Assembly (NCBI RefSeq): GCF_014205835.1
Contig: NZ_JACHCQ010000008.1
Location: forward strand, 103,847 to 167,846
DNA from: Pedobacter sp. AK013
GTDB taxonomy: Bacteria; Bacteroidota; Bacteroidia; Sphingobacteriales; Sphingobacteriaceae
Direction of reading: 5' to 3'
Length of the DNA stretch: 64,000 nucleotides
The translations under genes and the position numbers were made by a program. The notes below the pieces were generated by a model, which was given only the letters and a program-made list of their open reading frames with translations, ran no database searches and was not told the DNA's origin. Numbering within the stretch: position 1 is the stretch's first letter; every line of letters starts with the position of its first letter. Shown in pieces: positions 1 to 10,151 of this stretch.

Positions 1-2355
1 TGAGGCCCCGTTTTTTTCATAGCGCTTTAAGCTGAGGATGTTTCCCATCCTATCGTAGCTCACGCTCTCGTTATAAAAGCCATCATTGGTGCTTGCACTT
101 GAGGATACCGTAGACGTAAGCCGGTTCAATTTATCATGATCATAATTGAATAACAGGGCATCATAAGCTATACCAGAGTAGGGAGCTGTTTTGAAATTTG
201 CCGAACCAATATTGCCATTGTACTGCGCATTGGTTGCATTTTCGTATTTCAGTTCCATCCCGAAAAGATCATTGCCATCGGCATTGGTTACGTCGCCGTC
301 GTTGTTGAGTGCCGGATTGTTGATATGTGTTATCCAGCCCCTGGCATTGTATCGGTAATCTACATTTTGCAGAAAAGAGGATCCGTTTAGCGAATGTAAT
401 CCTTTTTTGATGGGCTGTCCAATCTCGTTGTAATCGATCTTACTGATCATAATGGGCGCTTGCGCCGCATCTGTTCCATTGGTCAGTGTATCCTGTGTAC
501 TCAATTTACGGCCCATATGGTCGTACGTATACACGTCGCTGGCGGTGAGTTTCAGGCTGGCCGAGCTGCCGCCGTTAGCAACGTAATGCCTTTTACGCAC
601 CCAGGTCGGCTGTTTCAGGAAATTATATTCAACCGTAATATCATCATAGTTAAATGTACTCAGACTAGAACTACCCCCGAGGTAATGTTGTGCAAATGTG
701 CGTAGAACAGTTCCTTCATCATCATAATAATTTACCGTCCATAGATAATCTGAAGTATTGAGCACCAGGGTTTTGGTAGCCGTAACTAAACCGATGGTTT
801 GTCTGGTGTATAAATTATTGTTCTGGAGGTCGTATACAGGAGGCAGTCCGGGGATGCCCGAATAACTATCATAATAGGTGACTTTAAGTACGCTGGACAT
901 TACTGTTGGCCAGGCGGTATTACTGTAACCATCGGCTGTTGCTGCGGGGGTTTCCCATAGGGCACCTGTCGCATCGGCGGCGTTTTTGATATCATTAAGG
1001 TAATTATTACCAGGAGTAGTACCATACTCATAAATACCAGTCATCACTGCTCTTCCCAGGGCGTCGTATTTGGTAACTGTCCATTGCTGCGGGCTTTTCA
1101 TCCGTTGCACCGAGTCTTGCATCGCTACCAATTGGTCGAGCTTATTGTAAACCATATATTGCCAGCCTTTTCCCGGTACTTTCTTCTGGGTCTGTCTGCC
1201 CCGTGCATCATAACGATATTGATAGGCCATTGCGTTAATCGATGCCGCTGATATCGGAGAGGGGTCGTCAGCATTCACCCCGGGAGGCAGTACATAAGCC
1301 AGTTGATTGCGCTCATCATATACATAATAAGTGCTTAGCATTTCAGCTGTAGATCCTTTAATGTTATAGCTCCGGGTGAGTACGATATTTCCTTCCTTGT
1401 CCTTATATTCTTCCGTGGTGCCAAAACAGCCATCACCAGGTTTCCAGTTTTCATTTTTTAGGATGCTTACGGTAAGCAATCCAGGCGCATATGTCGCTGT
1501 ATTGCCTGTTCTCAGCAGGCTATAACTGCCATCGGGGTTCACAATAGCCTGGTAATAGGCGGCTTGCCTGCTTCCCGGGTTATTACCGGTATTGGACGTG
1601 TTGAAGGTGCTGGTTTGCTCATTGCTGGTAAATGAAGCCCTCAGGGTATGATCGTTATCGGGAGAAGCTGTGGATTGCCAGGCTAGCCCGTAACTGCCTT
1701 GCTCTACAACCCTGCTGAGCGGTGAATTTTCATATACGGTTTGTGCGTAGGGGTATGTGGTTTGTATGACGCCGCCAACCCGGTTTCCTTCTGTTGTGCT
1801 TCCTGATGAACTGTTGTAAAAAGAAGCTTGGTCTGCCAGTGCTGCTACTTTGTAGCTACCATCACTATTGGTAGCTTCGGCAGTATAGGGAAGATATTTC
1901 ATTGTCTGCCTGCCAAACTGGTCATAAACGATCGGTTGTACAATATCCCTGCCAGAAGGGCTTCCTTTTATCTGAATGGTTTGTGCCAGCCTACCCAATC
2001 CGTCAAGGTATTGTACAGTTTGCATCAGATCGCAAGCTGTACGGTTGTTCAGTAACAGCGGATCATTGATGGCTACTCTTGGTATGCTTTTGAGGATGTA
2101 ATTCTGGCCGGTGGAAGGGGTACCGTTCAGTGGAAAACAGCTGCTGATATACAGTCGCAGACTGCGACCCTCAGCCGAGGTAAAGCTGAAGCCCGGTTTT
2201 AGCGTAATGCTTGTGGGACTGTAATATTCGCCGGGTTCCGCTGGGCTTTCCATCGGAGAGGTTACTAAAATCTGGGCTTTTGATGTGGTATGATAAAATA
2301 GGAACAGCGCTAAAAAAACGCCCTGAATGATTCTGTTTAGTTGGAGGTTAATCAT
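1..2355 (-). CDS. DUF6443-type RHS/YD-repeat protein, C-terminus beyond the window
   Basis: The minus strand is open from an ATG at 2353-2355 to the window edge, about 785 codons with no stop. The product starts with a signal peptide (MINLQLNRIIQGVFLALFLF then SKAQ). It continues with SPTSITLKPGFSF and NYILKSIPR, then VQYLDGLGRLAQTIQIKGSP, typical of the DUF6443 region at the head of Bacteroidota RHS proteins. Many YD-type repeats follow, such as YVYDERNQLAYVLPPG, YRYDARGRQTQKKVPG, TKYDALGRAVMTG and YDHMGRKLSTQD. The variable C-terminal tip, where a toxin or effector domain would sit, is outside the window. It lies 62 bp downstream of another RHS-type gene on the same strand and is probably co-transcribed with it. 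Family assignment is firm; function (secreted shell, adhesin or polymorphic toxin) is not determined. Confidence 0.85.
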   Translation of the reverse strand, partial: MINLQLNRIIQGVFLALFLFYHTTSKAQILVTSPMESPAEPGEYYSPTSITLKPGFSFTSAEGRSLRLYISSCFPLNGTPSTGQNYILKSIPRVAINDPLLLNNRTACDLMQTVQYLDGLGRLAQTIQIKGSPSGRDIVQPIVYDQFGRQTMKYLPYTAEATNSDGSYKVAALADQASFYNSSSGSTTEGNRVGGVIQTTYPYAQTVYENSPLSRVVEQGSYGLAWQSTASPDNDHTLRASFTSNEQTSTFNTSNTGNNPGSRQAAYYQAIVNPDGSYSLLRTGNTATYAPGLLTVSILKNENWKPGDGCFGTTEEYKDKEGNIVLTRSYNIKGSTAEMLSTYYVYDERNQLAYVLPPGVNADDPSPISAASINAMAYQYRYDARGRQTQKKVPGKGWQYMVYNKLDQLVAMQDSVQRMKSPQQWTVTKYDALGRAVMTGIYEYGTTPGNNYLNDIKNAADATGALWETPAATADGYSNTAWPTVMSSVLKVTYYDSYSGIPGLPPVYDLQNNNLYTRQTIGLVTATKTLVLNTSDYLWTVNYYDDEGTVLRTFAQHYLGGSSSLSTFNYDDITVEYNFLKQPTWVRKRHYVANGGSSASLKLTASDVYTYDHMGRKLSTQDTLTNGTDAAQAPIMISKIDYNEIGQPIKKGLHSLNGSSFLQNVDYRYNARGWITHINNPALNNDGDVTNADGNDLFGMELKYENATNAQYNGNIGSANFKTAPYSGIAYDALLFNYDHDKLNRLTSTVSSSASTNDGFYNESVSYDRMGNILSLKRYEKNGAS

Positions 2356-2417
2356 GACTGATCTGAGGTCTTTGAGGTTAACAGATAGAGGGATTACGGT
2401 TTTACTAGTTATAGCAG

Positions 2418-5400
2418 TTAATCTAGTGGAGGCGCAGTAGAACAAGTATCGCTGGTCATCATAAAGTTTAGGTTTTCGTTTCCGAAGCTTCCTACGGTAA
2501 TCGTTCCCCACGAAGAAGGGTTGCAGCTCTGAAAATTGTTATTGCGATACAACCGGATACTTCCGATAGGCCCTGTTGTAGTTACTGTGATGTTGTATTG
2601 CCCGGGAGGAATGCTGAAGCTGCCCGAAGCCCCTTTAGCTATGGCTGCAGTTGAATAACTAGTGGGGGTGCCTGTTTTGGTAAACTTCACTTGAATCGTA
2701 CTGGTTGTATTCTGATTATTGGCCACACTAACGGTAATGGTAGGCAGATAGCAGCTTCCCAAAGCATTAACCGCTGCCCCCTGGGTACTGATATAACTGG
2801 CCGCTTGTGCATCGGCATCGGCCTGAGAAATCTCTGAGCTATATTTTCCGGCCGCTACTGAAACCAAAAAAGGAGCAGCGACCTGCGGAGAAACACAGTC
2901 TGATTTATAAAAAGTGCCCTGCTGAGCTATGTTATAATACACGCACTGGCCCAATAGGTTTGCATTAGCCTGTCCGTTGGCCGAAACTTCATTCTGGGCC
3001 TGGTTATCTGCATCTGATTGAGATATTGCAGACACATAGCTCCCAGCACCAACTGCGTAAGGAACTATTGTTCCCGTTCCGTTAGCGCAACTATTTTTCT
3101 GGAAGCTAGCTGTTTTAACTATATTATAGTAAAAGATCTCGGGATTAGTCGTTACTGGCGCAAAGTTATAACCATACTGTTCCAGGATGTTTTTCTTATC
3201 ATCACGAATGGTTTTAAGTCTTAACATTGCATCATATTCATAGCTTTTAGATCGGCTTGCTGCATCTGTCTCCGCAGATAGCTGTCCACGGGAGGAAACA
3301 TAAGAGGTGGTCACCATTTTTGCAGTTTCAGGGTAGATTCTCAGTTCGTCTATCAGCTGATAACCACCGATTGATGAGGGAAGTGTACCATAGGACGTCG
3401 CGCTATAAGTCCAGCTACCGCCTGAATTTTTATACCAGAAGCTCAGTAGATATTTTCTGCCACCACTTAAACCGGGCATAACAGGCAATGTATAAGTGCT
3501 TCCATTCAGCAATTTGCTCTTGAATCCTGTTTTACTGTCATTGGATATGTTCGAGACATCTTCTTCGAAACTGTTGAAATAAATTTCGGAAGCGGCGGCA
3601 TTGATAACTTTAGCTACTGGTAACTGGTTGTTATATCCCCAGATGACCGAACTTGAGGTACCGTTAGTCACATCACTTTGTATGAGGTTGGCGTAAGTCT
3701 GGTTGTACGTGTAGTTTGCAATGTTTTTGTAGTGCTGGTCCATGCTGAAAGAACCCTTTCCTGTATTGTAGGGCAATGAGCCCTGTGTACTGCCAGAGAA
3801 TTTGAAATTGGCAAGCTCTAAAGCTGTAAGGCTCTCCAGTTGGAAATCAGCAACTTTAAGTAACGGATTGGTTAAATCGTATGTCTGGATCTTACCGGAA
3901 ATGATCCGGGTGCCACCAGTAGTAGGGTCAGTTACATACCGGACATTCTCAATTGGTTCTTCCACAATATTATTTGCCAGCATCTGATCAATAAAACCTG
4001 TTCCTGACAGGTAATCCTGCGGATATAAAGTTAGGTCAGTGGTCTTTTTGCCATCCGTTTTGGTTACCTCTGTGCGGGTAAGCAGCTTGTTCAACGGATT
4101 ATCGTAATAATAATTAACCGTCTTTACCACAGGCGCCGTGCCGTCAAACAAACTGTCAACAGCGGTTATAGGCACATAGGGATAGGTGTAAAATTTATAG
4201 GAGCCGCCTTCGTATACGTATGGGCCGCTAAGAGAAGCATTCGCAACGCCGTAATTGCAGACCTGGTATTTTTTTGAATCACTTTGCCTTATATAAGTCT
4301 TGTTATTCCGCAAAGGCTGGTAAGTGATGGTGGTTGATTTTAACTTGGTACCATTACTGTTGAATAAGGCCGAATACTTCAGCTTACCTCTTTCCAGAGC
4401 AAGCGATGAAAAGTTATTGGTTAGGCTTTTTTGGTAAAAAAGTGTGCCCAGCACATTTTCATCAAGATGTCCGTCATCATAGTTGGTATATTTGCTTAAC
4501 ATATAGCTGTTATCTGCATAAACTTCAGCAACTTCCGAGTAGCCAATCGGACTTCCTTCTGCGTTTTCGCTCATTGGAATAACAGAATTTTGTGATTTTA
4601 ATGAAGATTTGAATATTTCACCGCTTGGTAAGGCATCAGTAAAAGTCCGGTAGTGTTCCGGTTCATTTTTTATTATACCGCTGGACAGTTTAACCAATTG
4701 GTTTGGTGAAGTAAAGTTTTTAAGGTAATAATACTTAACACCTTTTACCTTTTTAGATAAAGGATCGTAGTCGAATATCGACTTAACCCGAAGGCCGCCT
4801 CCTATTCTGTTTTTGCTTTGCAAAGATTTATTGGCATCATTAACTGTTGAAGAATAGCTATTAGATTCAAAAAAGAAGAGTTTGTACCCACCGGTTGGGT
4901 AAACGATCCGCCTTAAAGTAGCGGTTGTACAATAAGCAGGATCTACAAGACGCGGTGAGCCAATGTCATCAGAAACAGACGAAGGACTTGTACGGTAACC
5001 CCAGTCATCTACATATTTGGACAGGTAATTGCCTAGTGGATAAGTATCCTCATAATAAAAACGGTAAGGTGGAAGTGTATCTGCAATACTTGCGGAGGGG
5101 TTACTTTCCTTTAAAGAAAGTAAAGTAAGCCGTTTGTCGTTGTCGTTGGTATAATTGAAGCTGAATTGTTTGATCACCTGATTATTGTATTTATCCTTCA
5201 GTGTGAACTTATCGAGTTTTTTCCATTGCAGGTTATTCAAAATGCCAGGGTAGGCTGTTAGGCCATTTTGTCTCAGGTAAGGCATAAACTTGTAAAGTGT
5301 AGTATCTATGCTTGCCTGTCTTTCTGAATCAGTTTGAAATGTTTGTTGTTGGGATGCGGCACTATTTGACCTCACTTTATCATAAACTGCATAAGTAGAA

Positions 5401-6446
5401 CCATAAATAGCATTGGAATACCGGAGTTCCGTTGTTGTGGAGCGGTCAAATTGTAAAGACTCATCGGTAGTTTCTATAGATTTCAGGTAGACCGGTGCGA
5501 TAAGATTACCGCTAAGTGAGGCAGATGTTCGGTCTGTTATAGCCGCTGATGTACATACCTGGTTATTGGGAAGCTCGATATTAGAATAGTTCTGGAATTT
5601 ACTCCAATACAATACATTTGTATATTGGTCTCTTTCATAGGTCAGATTGATGTTGTGTTTTCCATCTGCAGAGATCACCTGTGTTAAATACCAGGAAGTT
5701 GCTGTCCATTGAGTTGAATTCTGGCTGAAAAAATCCAGGCTATAATCTATAGCATCGTTAGTGCCGCCGAATATATATTTGGTGCCATCTCCTGTAATCA
5801 GTGTAAACTTACCAAAGTTCCGGTGATAATTGCTGATTCCATTCGTGTTAGGTGGTGCTGAAGTTACAAATGGTGAGATAAAATCAGCACTATTGAAAAT
5901 TACTTTTACATCACGATCACACCTTACTTGCCAGTTTTTTTGATGGTCTAATAAGAATGTTCCTGAGATTCCCCCTGCGCTAAAAGAGAACTCATCAGGT
6001 GAAGCATCCATATTGTTATCTGCTGTTGCCTTGAGTTTATCTGGTGTGTACCAATCTGCATCGGCTTTGGAAGCGTAGTTATCGTAAAAGCCGCCTAGGT
6101 CTGATTCAAGTTCATCTTCCAGACCTCTAACGATTCGAGTGATACATCCACCTGCCCGCAAGGACCAGCCGAGACCTACCCAGCCCGGATGATTATCTAC
6201 TTTAACTCCGCCTGCATGATAGCTTAATTCTACAGGTAATTTTAAGCTACCATCAGATATTGTATACAATGGAATAGATATAGATGGTATACCGGTATAT
6301 TTTGAAACTGGTACTTCCATATACATACCCAGGTTTGACGCATTAGCACTTGGCATGCTGATTGGAAATTGAGGCTGCAGCTGGGCAAAAGTTTTTTGTG
6401 TAACCAAAATGGTTACAGCAATGGTGAGGGCGTTAAGTAATCGCAT
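2418..6446 (-). CDS. Large secreted RHS-like protein with tandem DUF5977 repeats
   Basis: The product is 1342 residues with signal peptide MRLLNALTIAVTILVTQKTFAQ. The N-terminal part (VPVSKYTGIPSISIPLY, LPVELSYHAGGVKVDNHPGWVGLGWSL, about residues 45-95) is the usual head of Bacteroidota RHS-shell proteins, and the middle carries weak YD-like strands (SKSYEYDAMLRLKTIRDD near residue 1080). Residues about 1105-1232 hold two DUF5977-like repeats with the pattern YYNI...F.K..C...AG.Y.S.ISQ.DADAQA..ls.qGqa.aN. A short beta-rich tail ends in LNFMMTSDTC. No toxin domain or type IX secretion signal was recognised. With the DUF6443 gene 62 bp downstream it forms a two-protein RHS unit. Role in adhesion, contact-dependent antagonism or cargo encapsulation is open. 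Confidence 0.8.
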   Translation of the reverse strand: MRLLNALTIAVTILVTQKTFAQLQPQFPISMPSANASNLGMYMEVPVSKYTGIPSISIPLYTISDGSLKLPVELSYHAGGVKVDNHPGWVGLGWSLRAGGCITRIVRGLEDELESDLGGFYDNYASKADADWYTPDKLKATADNNMDASPDEFSFSAGGISGTFLLDHQKNWQVRCDRDVKVIFNSADFISPFVTSAPPNTNGISNYHRNFGKFTLITGDGTKYIFGGTNDAIDYSLDFFSQNSTQWTATSWYLTQVISADGKHNINLTYERDQYTNVLYWSKFQNYSNIELPNNQVCTSAAITDRTSASLSGNLIAPVYLKSIETTDESLQFDRSTTTELRYSNAIYGSTYAVYDKVRSNSAASQQQTFQTDSERQASIDTTLYKFMPYLRQNGLTAYPGILNNLQWKKLDKFTLKDKYNNQVIKQFSFNYTNDNDKRLTLLSLKESNPSASIADTLPPYRFYYEDTYPLGNYLSKYVDDWGYRTSPSSVSDDIGSPRLVDPAYCTTATLRRIVYPTGGYKLFFFESNSYSSTVNDANKSLQSKNRIGGGLRVKSIFDYDPLSKKVKGVKYYYLKNFTSPNQLVKLSSGIIKNEPEHYRTFTDALPSGEIFKSSLKSQNSVIPMSENAEGSPIGYSEVAEVYADNSYMLSKYTNYDDGHLDENVLGTLFYQKSLTNNFSSLALERGKLKYSALFNSNGTKLKSTTITYQPLRNNKTYIRQSDSKKYQVCNYGVANASLSGPYVYEGGSYKFYTYPYVPITAVDSLFDGTAPVVKTVNYYYDNPLNKLLTRTEVTKTDGKKTTDLTLYPQDYLSGTGFIDQMLANNIVEEPIENVRYVTDPTTGGTRIISGKIQTYDLTNPLLKVADFQLESLTALELANFKFSGSTQGSLPYNTGKGSFSMDQHYKNIANYTYNQTYANLIQSDVTNGTSSSVIWGYNNQLPVAKVINAAASEIYFNSFEEDVSNISNDSKTGFKSKLLNGSTYTLPVMPGLSGGRKYLLSFWYKNSGGSWTYSATSYGTLPSSIGGYQLIDELRIYPETAKMVTTSYVSSRGQLSAETDAASRSKSYEYDAMLRLKTIRDDKKNILEQYGYNFAPVTTNPEIFYYNIVKTASFQKNSCANGTGTIVPYAVGAGSYVSAISQSDADNQAQNEVSANGQANANLLGQCVYYNIAQQGTFYKSDCVSPQVAAPFLVSVAAGKYSSEISQADADAQAASYISTQGAAVNALGSCYLPTITVSVANNQNTTSTIQVKFTKTGTPTSYSTAAIAKGASGSFSIPPGQYNITVTTTGPIGSIRLYRNNNFQSCNPSSWGTITVGSFGNENLNFMMTSDTCSTAPPLD

Positions 6447-6826
6447 TAGCGTAGAGGTTTAATGTTAGACGATATTTACAATAACAAAATTGTTATAAAT
6501 ATAAACTTTTCTATCAGTTTATATATACTTTAATAAGAAATATTATACAAGGATTAACGATTACCTAAACAGCGCTAAAATCATGGTCTACAACGATATA
6601 ACTTTGTTCGGGCAATCCAGGTTTATTGTTACATCTTAATGAATTAAAAGCAGTAAACTTTTTGTGATCCAGATGTTTTTGTCAGCGTTTTTTGCTACCA
6701 TTAATACTCGTTTTAAACCTAATCCCGTTACCATCATCAAGATATGTAAGCCTTAAATAAAAATCCTCCGGTGAATATGGCCGATTCACCGGAGGATAAA
6801 GGTATTTACTTCGATTAAATTAGGTT
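6447..6826. other. Intergenic region between the RHS operon and aspS
   Basis: 380 bp without a supportable gene. The right-hand part holds the aspS terminator hairpin (6763-6797). The left 100 bp is extremely A/T-rich and must carry the promoter of the minus-strand RHS operon, although no clear Bacteroidota -33/-7 pair could be picked out by eye. Confidence 0.6.
6763..6797 (-). terminator. Rho-independent terminator of aspS
   Basis: A perfect 14-bp stem (ATCCTCCGGTGAAT at 6763-6776 against its complement at 6784-6797) with a 7-nt loop. Read on the minus strand it is followed by TTTTTATTT, and it lies 30 bp past the aspS stop codon. Confidence 0.9.
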
Positions 6827-8572
6827 TTATAAATCTGTCTTAATCTTCAATTCTTTCAATTGCTTCTCATCAATAGTGCTTGGACTATCGATCATTACAT
6901 CCCTGCCCGAATTATTTTTAGGGAAAGCAATCACATCACGGATAGAATCTAAACCTGCGAAAATTGAGGTTAAACGATCGAACCCAAAGGCAATACCACC
7001 ATGTGGAGGTGCACCAAACTCGAAAGCATCCATCAAAAAGCCAAATTGTTTCTGTGCTTCTTCTGCACTGAAACCTAAATGTTTAAACATTAAAGCCTGC
7101 AATGCCCTATCGTGGATACGGATCGATCCGCCGCCAACCTCGGTGCCGTTGATTACTAAATCGTAAGCATTCGCACGTACTTCGCCGGGTTTAGTATCCA
7201 ATAAAGCAATGTCTTCTGGTTTTGGCGAAGTGAATGGGTGGTGCATCGCATGGTAGCGTTCAGTTTCTTCATCCCACTCTAAAAGTGGGAAATCCAATAC
7301 CCAAAGGGCCGAAAATGTATTTTTATCACGTAGCCCCAAACGGTTACCCATTTCTAAACGAAGCTCGTTTAACTGTTTACGTACTTTATCGGTAGAACCG
7401 GCTAAAATCAATAATAAATCACCTTTTTCTGTTCCGAAAGCCTCGCTCCATTGTTTAAGATCTTCTTCGTTGAAGAATTTATCTACTGAAGATTTAATGG
7501 TGTCATCATCGTTATGACGGGCATAAATTAAACCTGTAGCGCCAATCTGTGGACGTTTGATAAAATCCGTTAGCTCATCTAATTGCTTCCGTGTATAGCC
7601 TGCGGCGCCTTTTGCATTGATACCCACTACCAATTCTGCTTGATCGAAAACCGGAAAGCCTTTACCTTTTACCAAGTGGTTAAGTTCTACAAACTGCATC
7701 GCAAAACGGGTGTCAGGTTTATCAGAACCGTATAAACGCATCGCATCTGCATATTGCATACGTGGTACTTCTGGTAAGTCGTAATTGCGTACTTCTTTAA
7801 ATAAAGTACGGATGAGACCTTCAAAAGTATTTAAAATATCTTCCTGCTCAATGAACGACATTTCGCAATCAATCTGGGTAAATTCAGGCTGACGGTCGGC
7901 TCTTAAATCTTCATCCCTAAAACATTTTACAATCTGGAAATAGCGGTCGAAACCCGAAACCATCAATAATTGTTTAAAGGTTTGCGGCGACTGCGGTAAG
8001 GCGTAAAACTCGCCTTCGTTCATGCGGCTAGGCACCACGAAATCTCTTGCTCCTTCTGGTGTAGATTTAATTAAAACAGGTGTTTCTACTTCGATAAAAT
8101 CTAAAGCATCTAAATAACGGCGAACCGATTGTGCCATTTTATGGCGTAAAACCAGGTTGTTGCGAACCGGGTTACGGCGTAAATCTAAATAGCGGTATTT
8201 CATGCGCAGCTCATCACCACCATCTGTTTCATCATCGATCATAAACGGAGGTAATTTTGCAGCATTTAAAATTTCTAAAGCAGAAACTTTAATCTCCACA
8301 TCCCCGGTAGACATTTTTGGGTTTTTATTGCTTCTTTCTACAACGGTACCAATCGCTTTAATTACAAACTCACGGCCTAAAGTACGTGCAGTTTCGCAAA
8401 GCGCTTTATTATCGTCCATGTTAAAAACCAACTGAGTAATACCATAACGGTCGCGGATGTCGATAAAAGTCATACCGCCTAAATCTCTTGATTTTTGTAC
8501 CCAACCACATAGCGTAACACTTTCGCCTAAGTTATTTAGGTTTAATGCACCACAAGTTACTGTTCTTAACAT
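6827..8572 (-). CDS. aspS: Aspartyl-tRNA synthetase
   Basis: The 581-residue product has the length of bacterial-type AspRS and charges tRNA-Asp in the cytoplasm. The N-terminal OB-fold anticodon-binding domain is visible ([32 protein letters not shown], about 18-50). Class II catalytic motifs follow: [18 protein letters not shown] (motif 2, about 220) and GIAFGFDRL (motif 3, near 530). The bacterial GAD insertion domain lies between them. The ATG start follows an A/T-rich leader and gives the expected [12 protein letters not shown]-terminus. It appears monocistronic, with its own strong terminator. Whether it is strictly tRNA-Asp specific or also charges tRNA-Asn cannot be read from the sequence alone. 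Confidence 0.97.
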   Translation of the reverse strand: MLRTVTCGALNLNNLGESVTLCGWVQKSRDLGGMTFIDIRDRYGITQLVFNMDDNKALCETARTLGREFVIKAIGTVVERSNKNPKMSTGDVEIKVSALEILNAAKLPPFMIDDETDGGDELRMKYRYLDLRRNPVRNNLVLRHKMAQSVRRYLDALDFIEVETPVLIKSTPEGARDFVVPSRMNEGEFYALPQSPQTFKQLLMVSGFDRYFQIVKCFRDEDLRADRQPEFTQIDCEMSFIEQEDILNTFEGLIRTLFKEVRNYDLPEVPRMQYADAMRLYGSDKPDTRFAMQFVELNHLVKGKGFPVFDQAELVVGINAKGAAGYTRKQLDELTDFIKRPQIGATGLIYARHNDDDTIKSSVDKFFNEEDLKQWSEAFGTEKGDLLLILAGSTDKVRKQLNELRLEMGNRLGLRDKNTFSALWVLDFPLLEWDEETERYHAMHHPFTSPKPEDIALLDTKPGEVRANAYDLVINGTEVGGGSIRIHDRALQALMFKHLGFSAEEAQKQFGFLMDAFEFGAPPHGGIAFGFDRLTSIFAGLDSIRDVIAFPKNNSGRDVMIDSPSTIDEKQLKELKIKTDL

Positions 8573-8663
8573 ATATATAATCTAAATTGAGCGGCAAAAA
8601 TACCGATTTTGTTTTAAACTTTAGAGTAGAAGATTTTATGTTTTTTCTATTAAACGGAAACAC

Positions 8664-9241
8664 TTATAATTGTGATTTCTTTTTGGATAAAGAATCTACA
8701 AGGGTGATCTTTTTGAAAAGCATAAATGAAAACAGTTTATTGTCGTTGCTAGGAATGCGATAAACACCTTTAGCCTTTAAAATATATGCTGAAATTGCGG
8801 CCATATCCCAACCATCCATTATACCAGCAGGCCATTTGGCAGTTAAAAGATTTTCAAAACCTCTTTTAATACCATAAGTTCTAACCCTTGTTATTTCTTT
8901 TTTTACATTTTCTTCTATTGAGGAATTGCCCCAAGCCCACAACCATGTGTTTGATTTTAGTGATACTGATCCAACTTCTTCATAGTCAATAATAACTTTC
9001 TGTACCCCTTTATCGCTAAATACGAGTTTACCCGTTAATTGATCGTAATCCCATCGTTCATATTGGCCAATTTTTATTTATTCTGGCAGTAGGTTTATTG
9101 TTTTTTAAGGTACTCACATGAAATTTTTGAGAGCTGTTCAAATGAAACCGTGTCTAACAGATTGATTTTTTCTGAGGTAGATCTATTATTGCAACTTGTT
9201 AGGAAGACTACAAGTAAACAGTATAGCTTTAATATTCTTAT
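8664..9241 (-). pseudogene. DUF6882-like lipoprotein gene, disrupted
   Basis: Three pieces of one gene can be read. From 9241 downwards, RILKLYCLLVVFLTSCNNRS is a lipoprotein signal with lipobox, but it follows ATA (9239-9241), where an ATG would be expected, and no ATG, GTG or TTG is in frame. That frame ends at TAA 9095-9097 just after an A6 run. One extra A there restores the frame, which then meets a TAA at 9078-9080. From 9077 to 8664 the reading is intact: IGQYERWDYDQLTGKLVFSDKGVQ..., NTWLWAWGNSS, KWPAGIMDGWDMAAISAYILKAKGVYRIPSND, matching what I recall of DUF6882. An ATG at 8940-8942 would give only a 92-residue fragment. It lies directly after the NTF2-like gene. It is either a decayed gene or one damaged by sequence errors. 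Confidence 0.7.
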
Positions 9242-9256
9242 CTTCCAAAGAGACCT

Positions 9257-9661
9257 TTAATACTTCTCTTCCAAGGTAATTTCTACAGCAGTAACCTTCC
9301 ACTCTCCGTTAATATTTTTCCAATGATAAATTTCTTCGGTTTGGATGGTTTGTTTTTTCGAAAAAATAAGTAGTTTGGGTTTTAGGATAACCGATTTCCG
9401 GGCTATTTTTTCGGTAAAAATCTCATCTTCAAAGGAGTACTTGATGCGGTAATAACTGGTATGGACTTCTTTAAGGTTACCGAAGTGTTTTTTTAAGTCG
9501 AGCACATAATCGCGTTTACTGAGCGTGGGCCCCTCTGCTGGCGTATAACTTAAGCCATCAACAAACATCTCGGTGTAGGCTGTTACATCTTTACTTTCTA
9601 AAGCCTGATCTGCTTTTTTGTGTATTTCATTTATTGCTGAAAGAATTAAATCGGTTTCCAT
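9257..9661 (-). CDS. NTF2/SnoaL-like protein (DUF4440-type fold)
   Basis: 134 residues, no signal peptide. The pattern of an N-terminal helix (AINEIHKKADQALESKDVTAYTEMFVDGLSYTPAEGP), a short helix (LSKRDYVLDLKKHF) and a curved sheet of strands ending in EEIYHWKNINGEWKVTAVEITLEE is that of SnoaL/NTF2-like small proteins. The family includes enzymes and ligand-binding proteins, so no reaction can be assigned. The stop codon lies 15 bp before the remnant start of the DUF6882-like gene, so the two were probably one operon. Its 5' side faces the repeat array. Confidence 0.6.
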   Translation of the reverse strand: METDLILSAINEIHKKADQALESKDVTAYTEMFVDGLSYTPAEGPTLSKRDYVLDLKKHFGNLKEVHTSYYRIKYSFEDEIFTEKIARKSVILKPKLLIFSKKQTIQTEEIYHWKNINGEWKVTAVEITLEEKY

Positions 9662-9727
9662 GGCATGAAGTTAATGGTTTGTATCAGGGTTTTCAAATTA
9701 ATGATGATCCGTCAGCTGATTTTCCAC

Positions 9728-9758
9728 AAATGGCAAAAGTACAGAAGCGGTCGTTTCC
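9728..9758. repeat. Degenerate right arm of a long-hairpin repeat unit
   Basis: The string AATGGCAAAAGTACAGAAGC followed by GGTCGTTTCC resembles the right arm of the four complete units downstream (AATTGCCAAAAGCACAGAAC, GTTCATTTCC). The rest of this unit is not recognisable, so it looks like an eroded copy at the left edge of the array. Confidence 0.55.
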
Positions 9759-9783
9759 AATCAATACGTAAAATGTTTTTTTA

Positions 9784-10120
9784 GGAAATGAAAGTGCAAC
9801 GTTTCATAGGAGCTTTAGTCCCGCCATTAGCTTTATCCCGATGAAACCTGTGAAACAAGCAAGCACACAATAAAAGACAAAACAAGATAGTGCTTAAATC
9901 GGGATGCCCGCTGTTGTCGGGTTTATTAACTAAGGTCTGTTTTCGATGTCCGTTTACATTGGCGGATGAAAAATTTGAGTTCCCTACACTGGCCTGGGTA
10001 AAATAAACCCGTCGGGAAGGGCTTCCGATCCTTTACCGATAAATCGGCACTAAATTAGCATCGGAACTCGTACCAAAAAGCGGGGCTGAAATTGCCAAAA
10101 GCACAGAACCGTTCATTTCC
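9784..10120. repeat. Long inverted-repeat unit A1 (337 bp)
   Basis: The unit begins GGAAATGAAAG and ends GTTCATTTCC, so its ends are inverted repeats. Further complementary blocks nest inside: GGTTCTG/CAGAACC-type and CCCGC/GCGGGG blocks, and GAGTTCC/GGAACTC. Two internal hairpins, ATCCCGAT/ATCGGGAT and AAGCAC/GTGCTT, occur only in A-type units. It carries no plausible gene. It is nearly identical to unit A2, with a handful of substitutions, 659 bp downstream. Confidence 0.85.
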
Positions 10121-10151
10121 TATTACCTATTAATAAATCGGTCTATTTTTT

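Noticed and set aside
460..2055. Short plus-strand open frames opposite the DUF6443 gene
   Set aside because: The minus strand is continuously open here and encodes recognisable YD repeats, so these are shadows.
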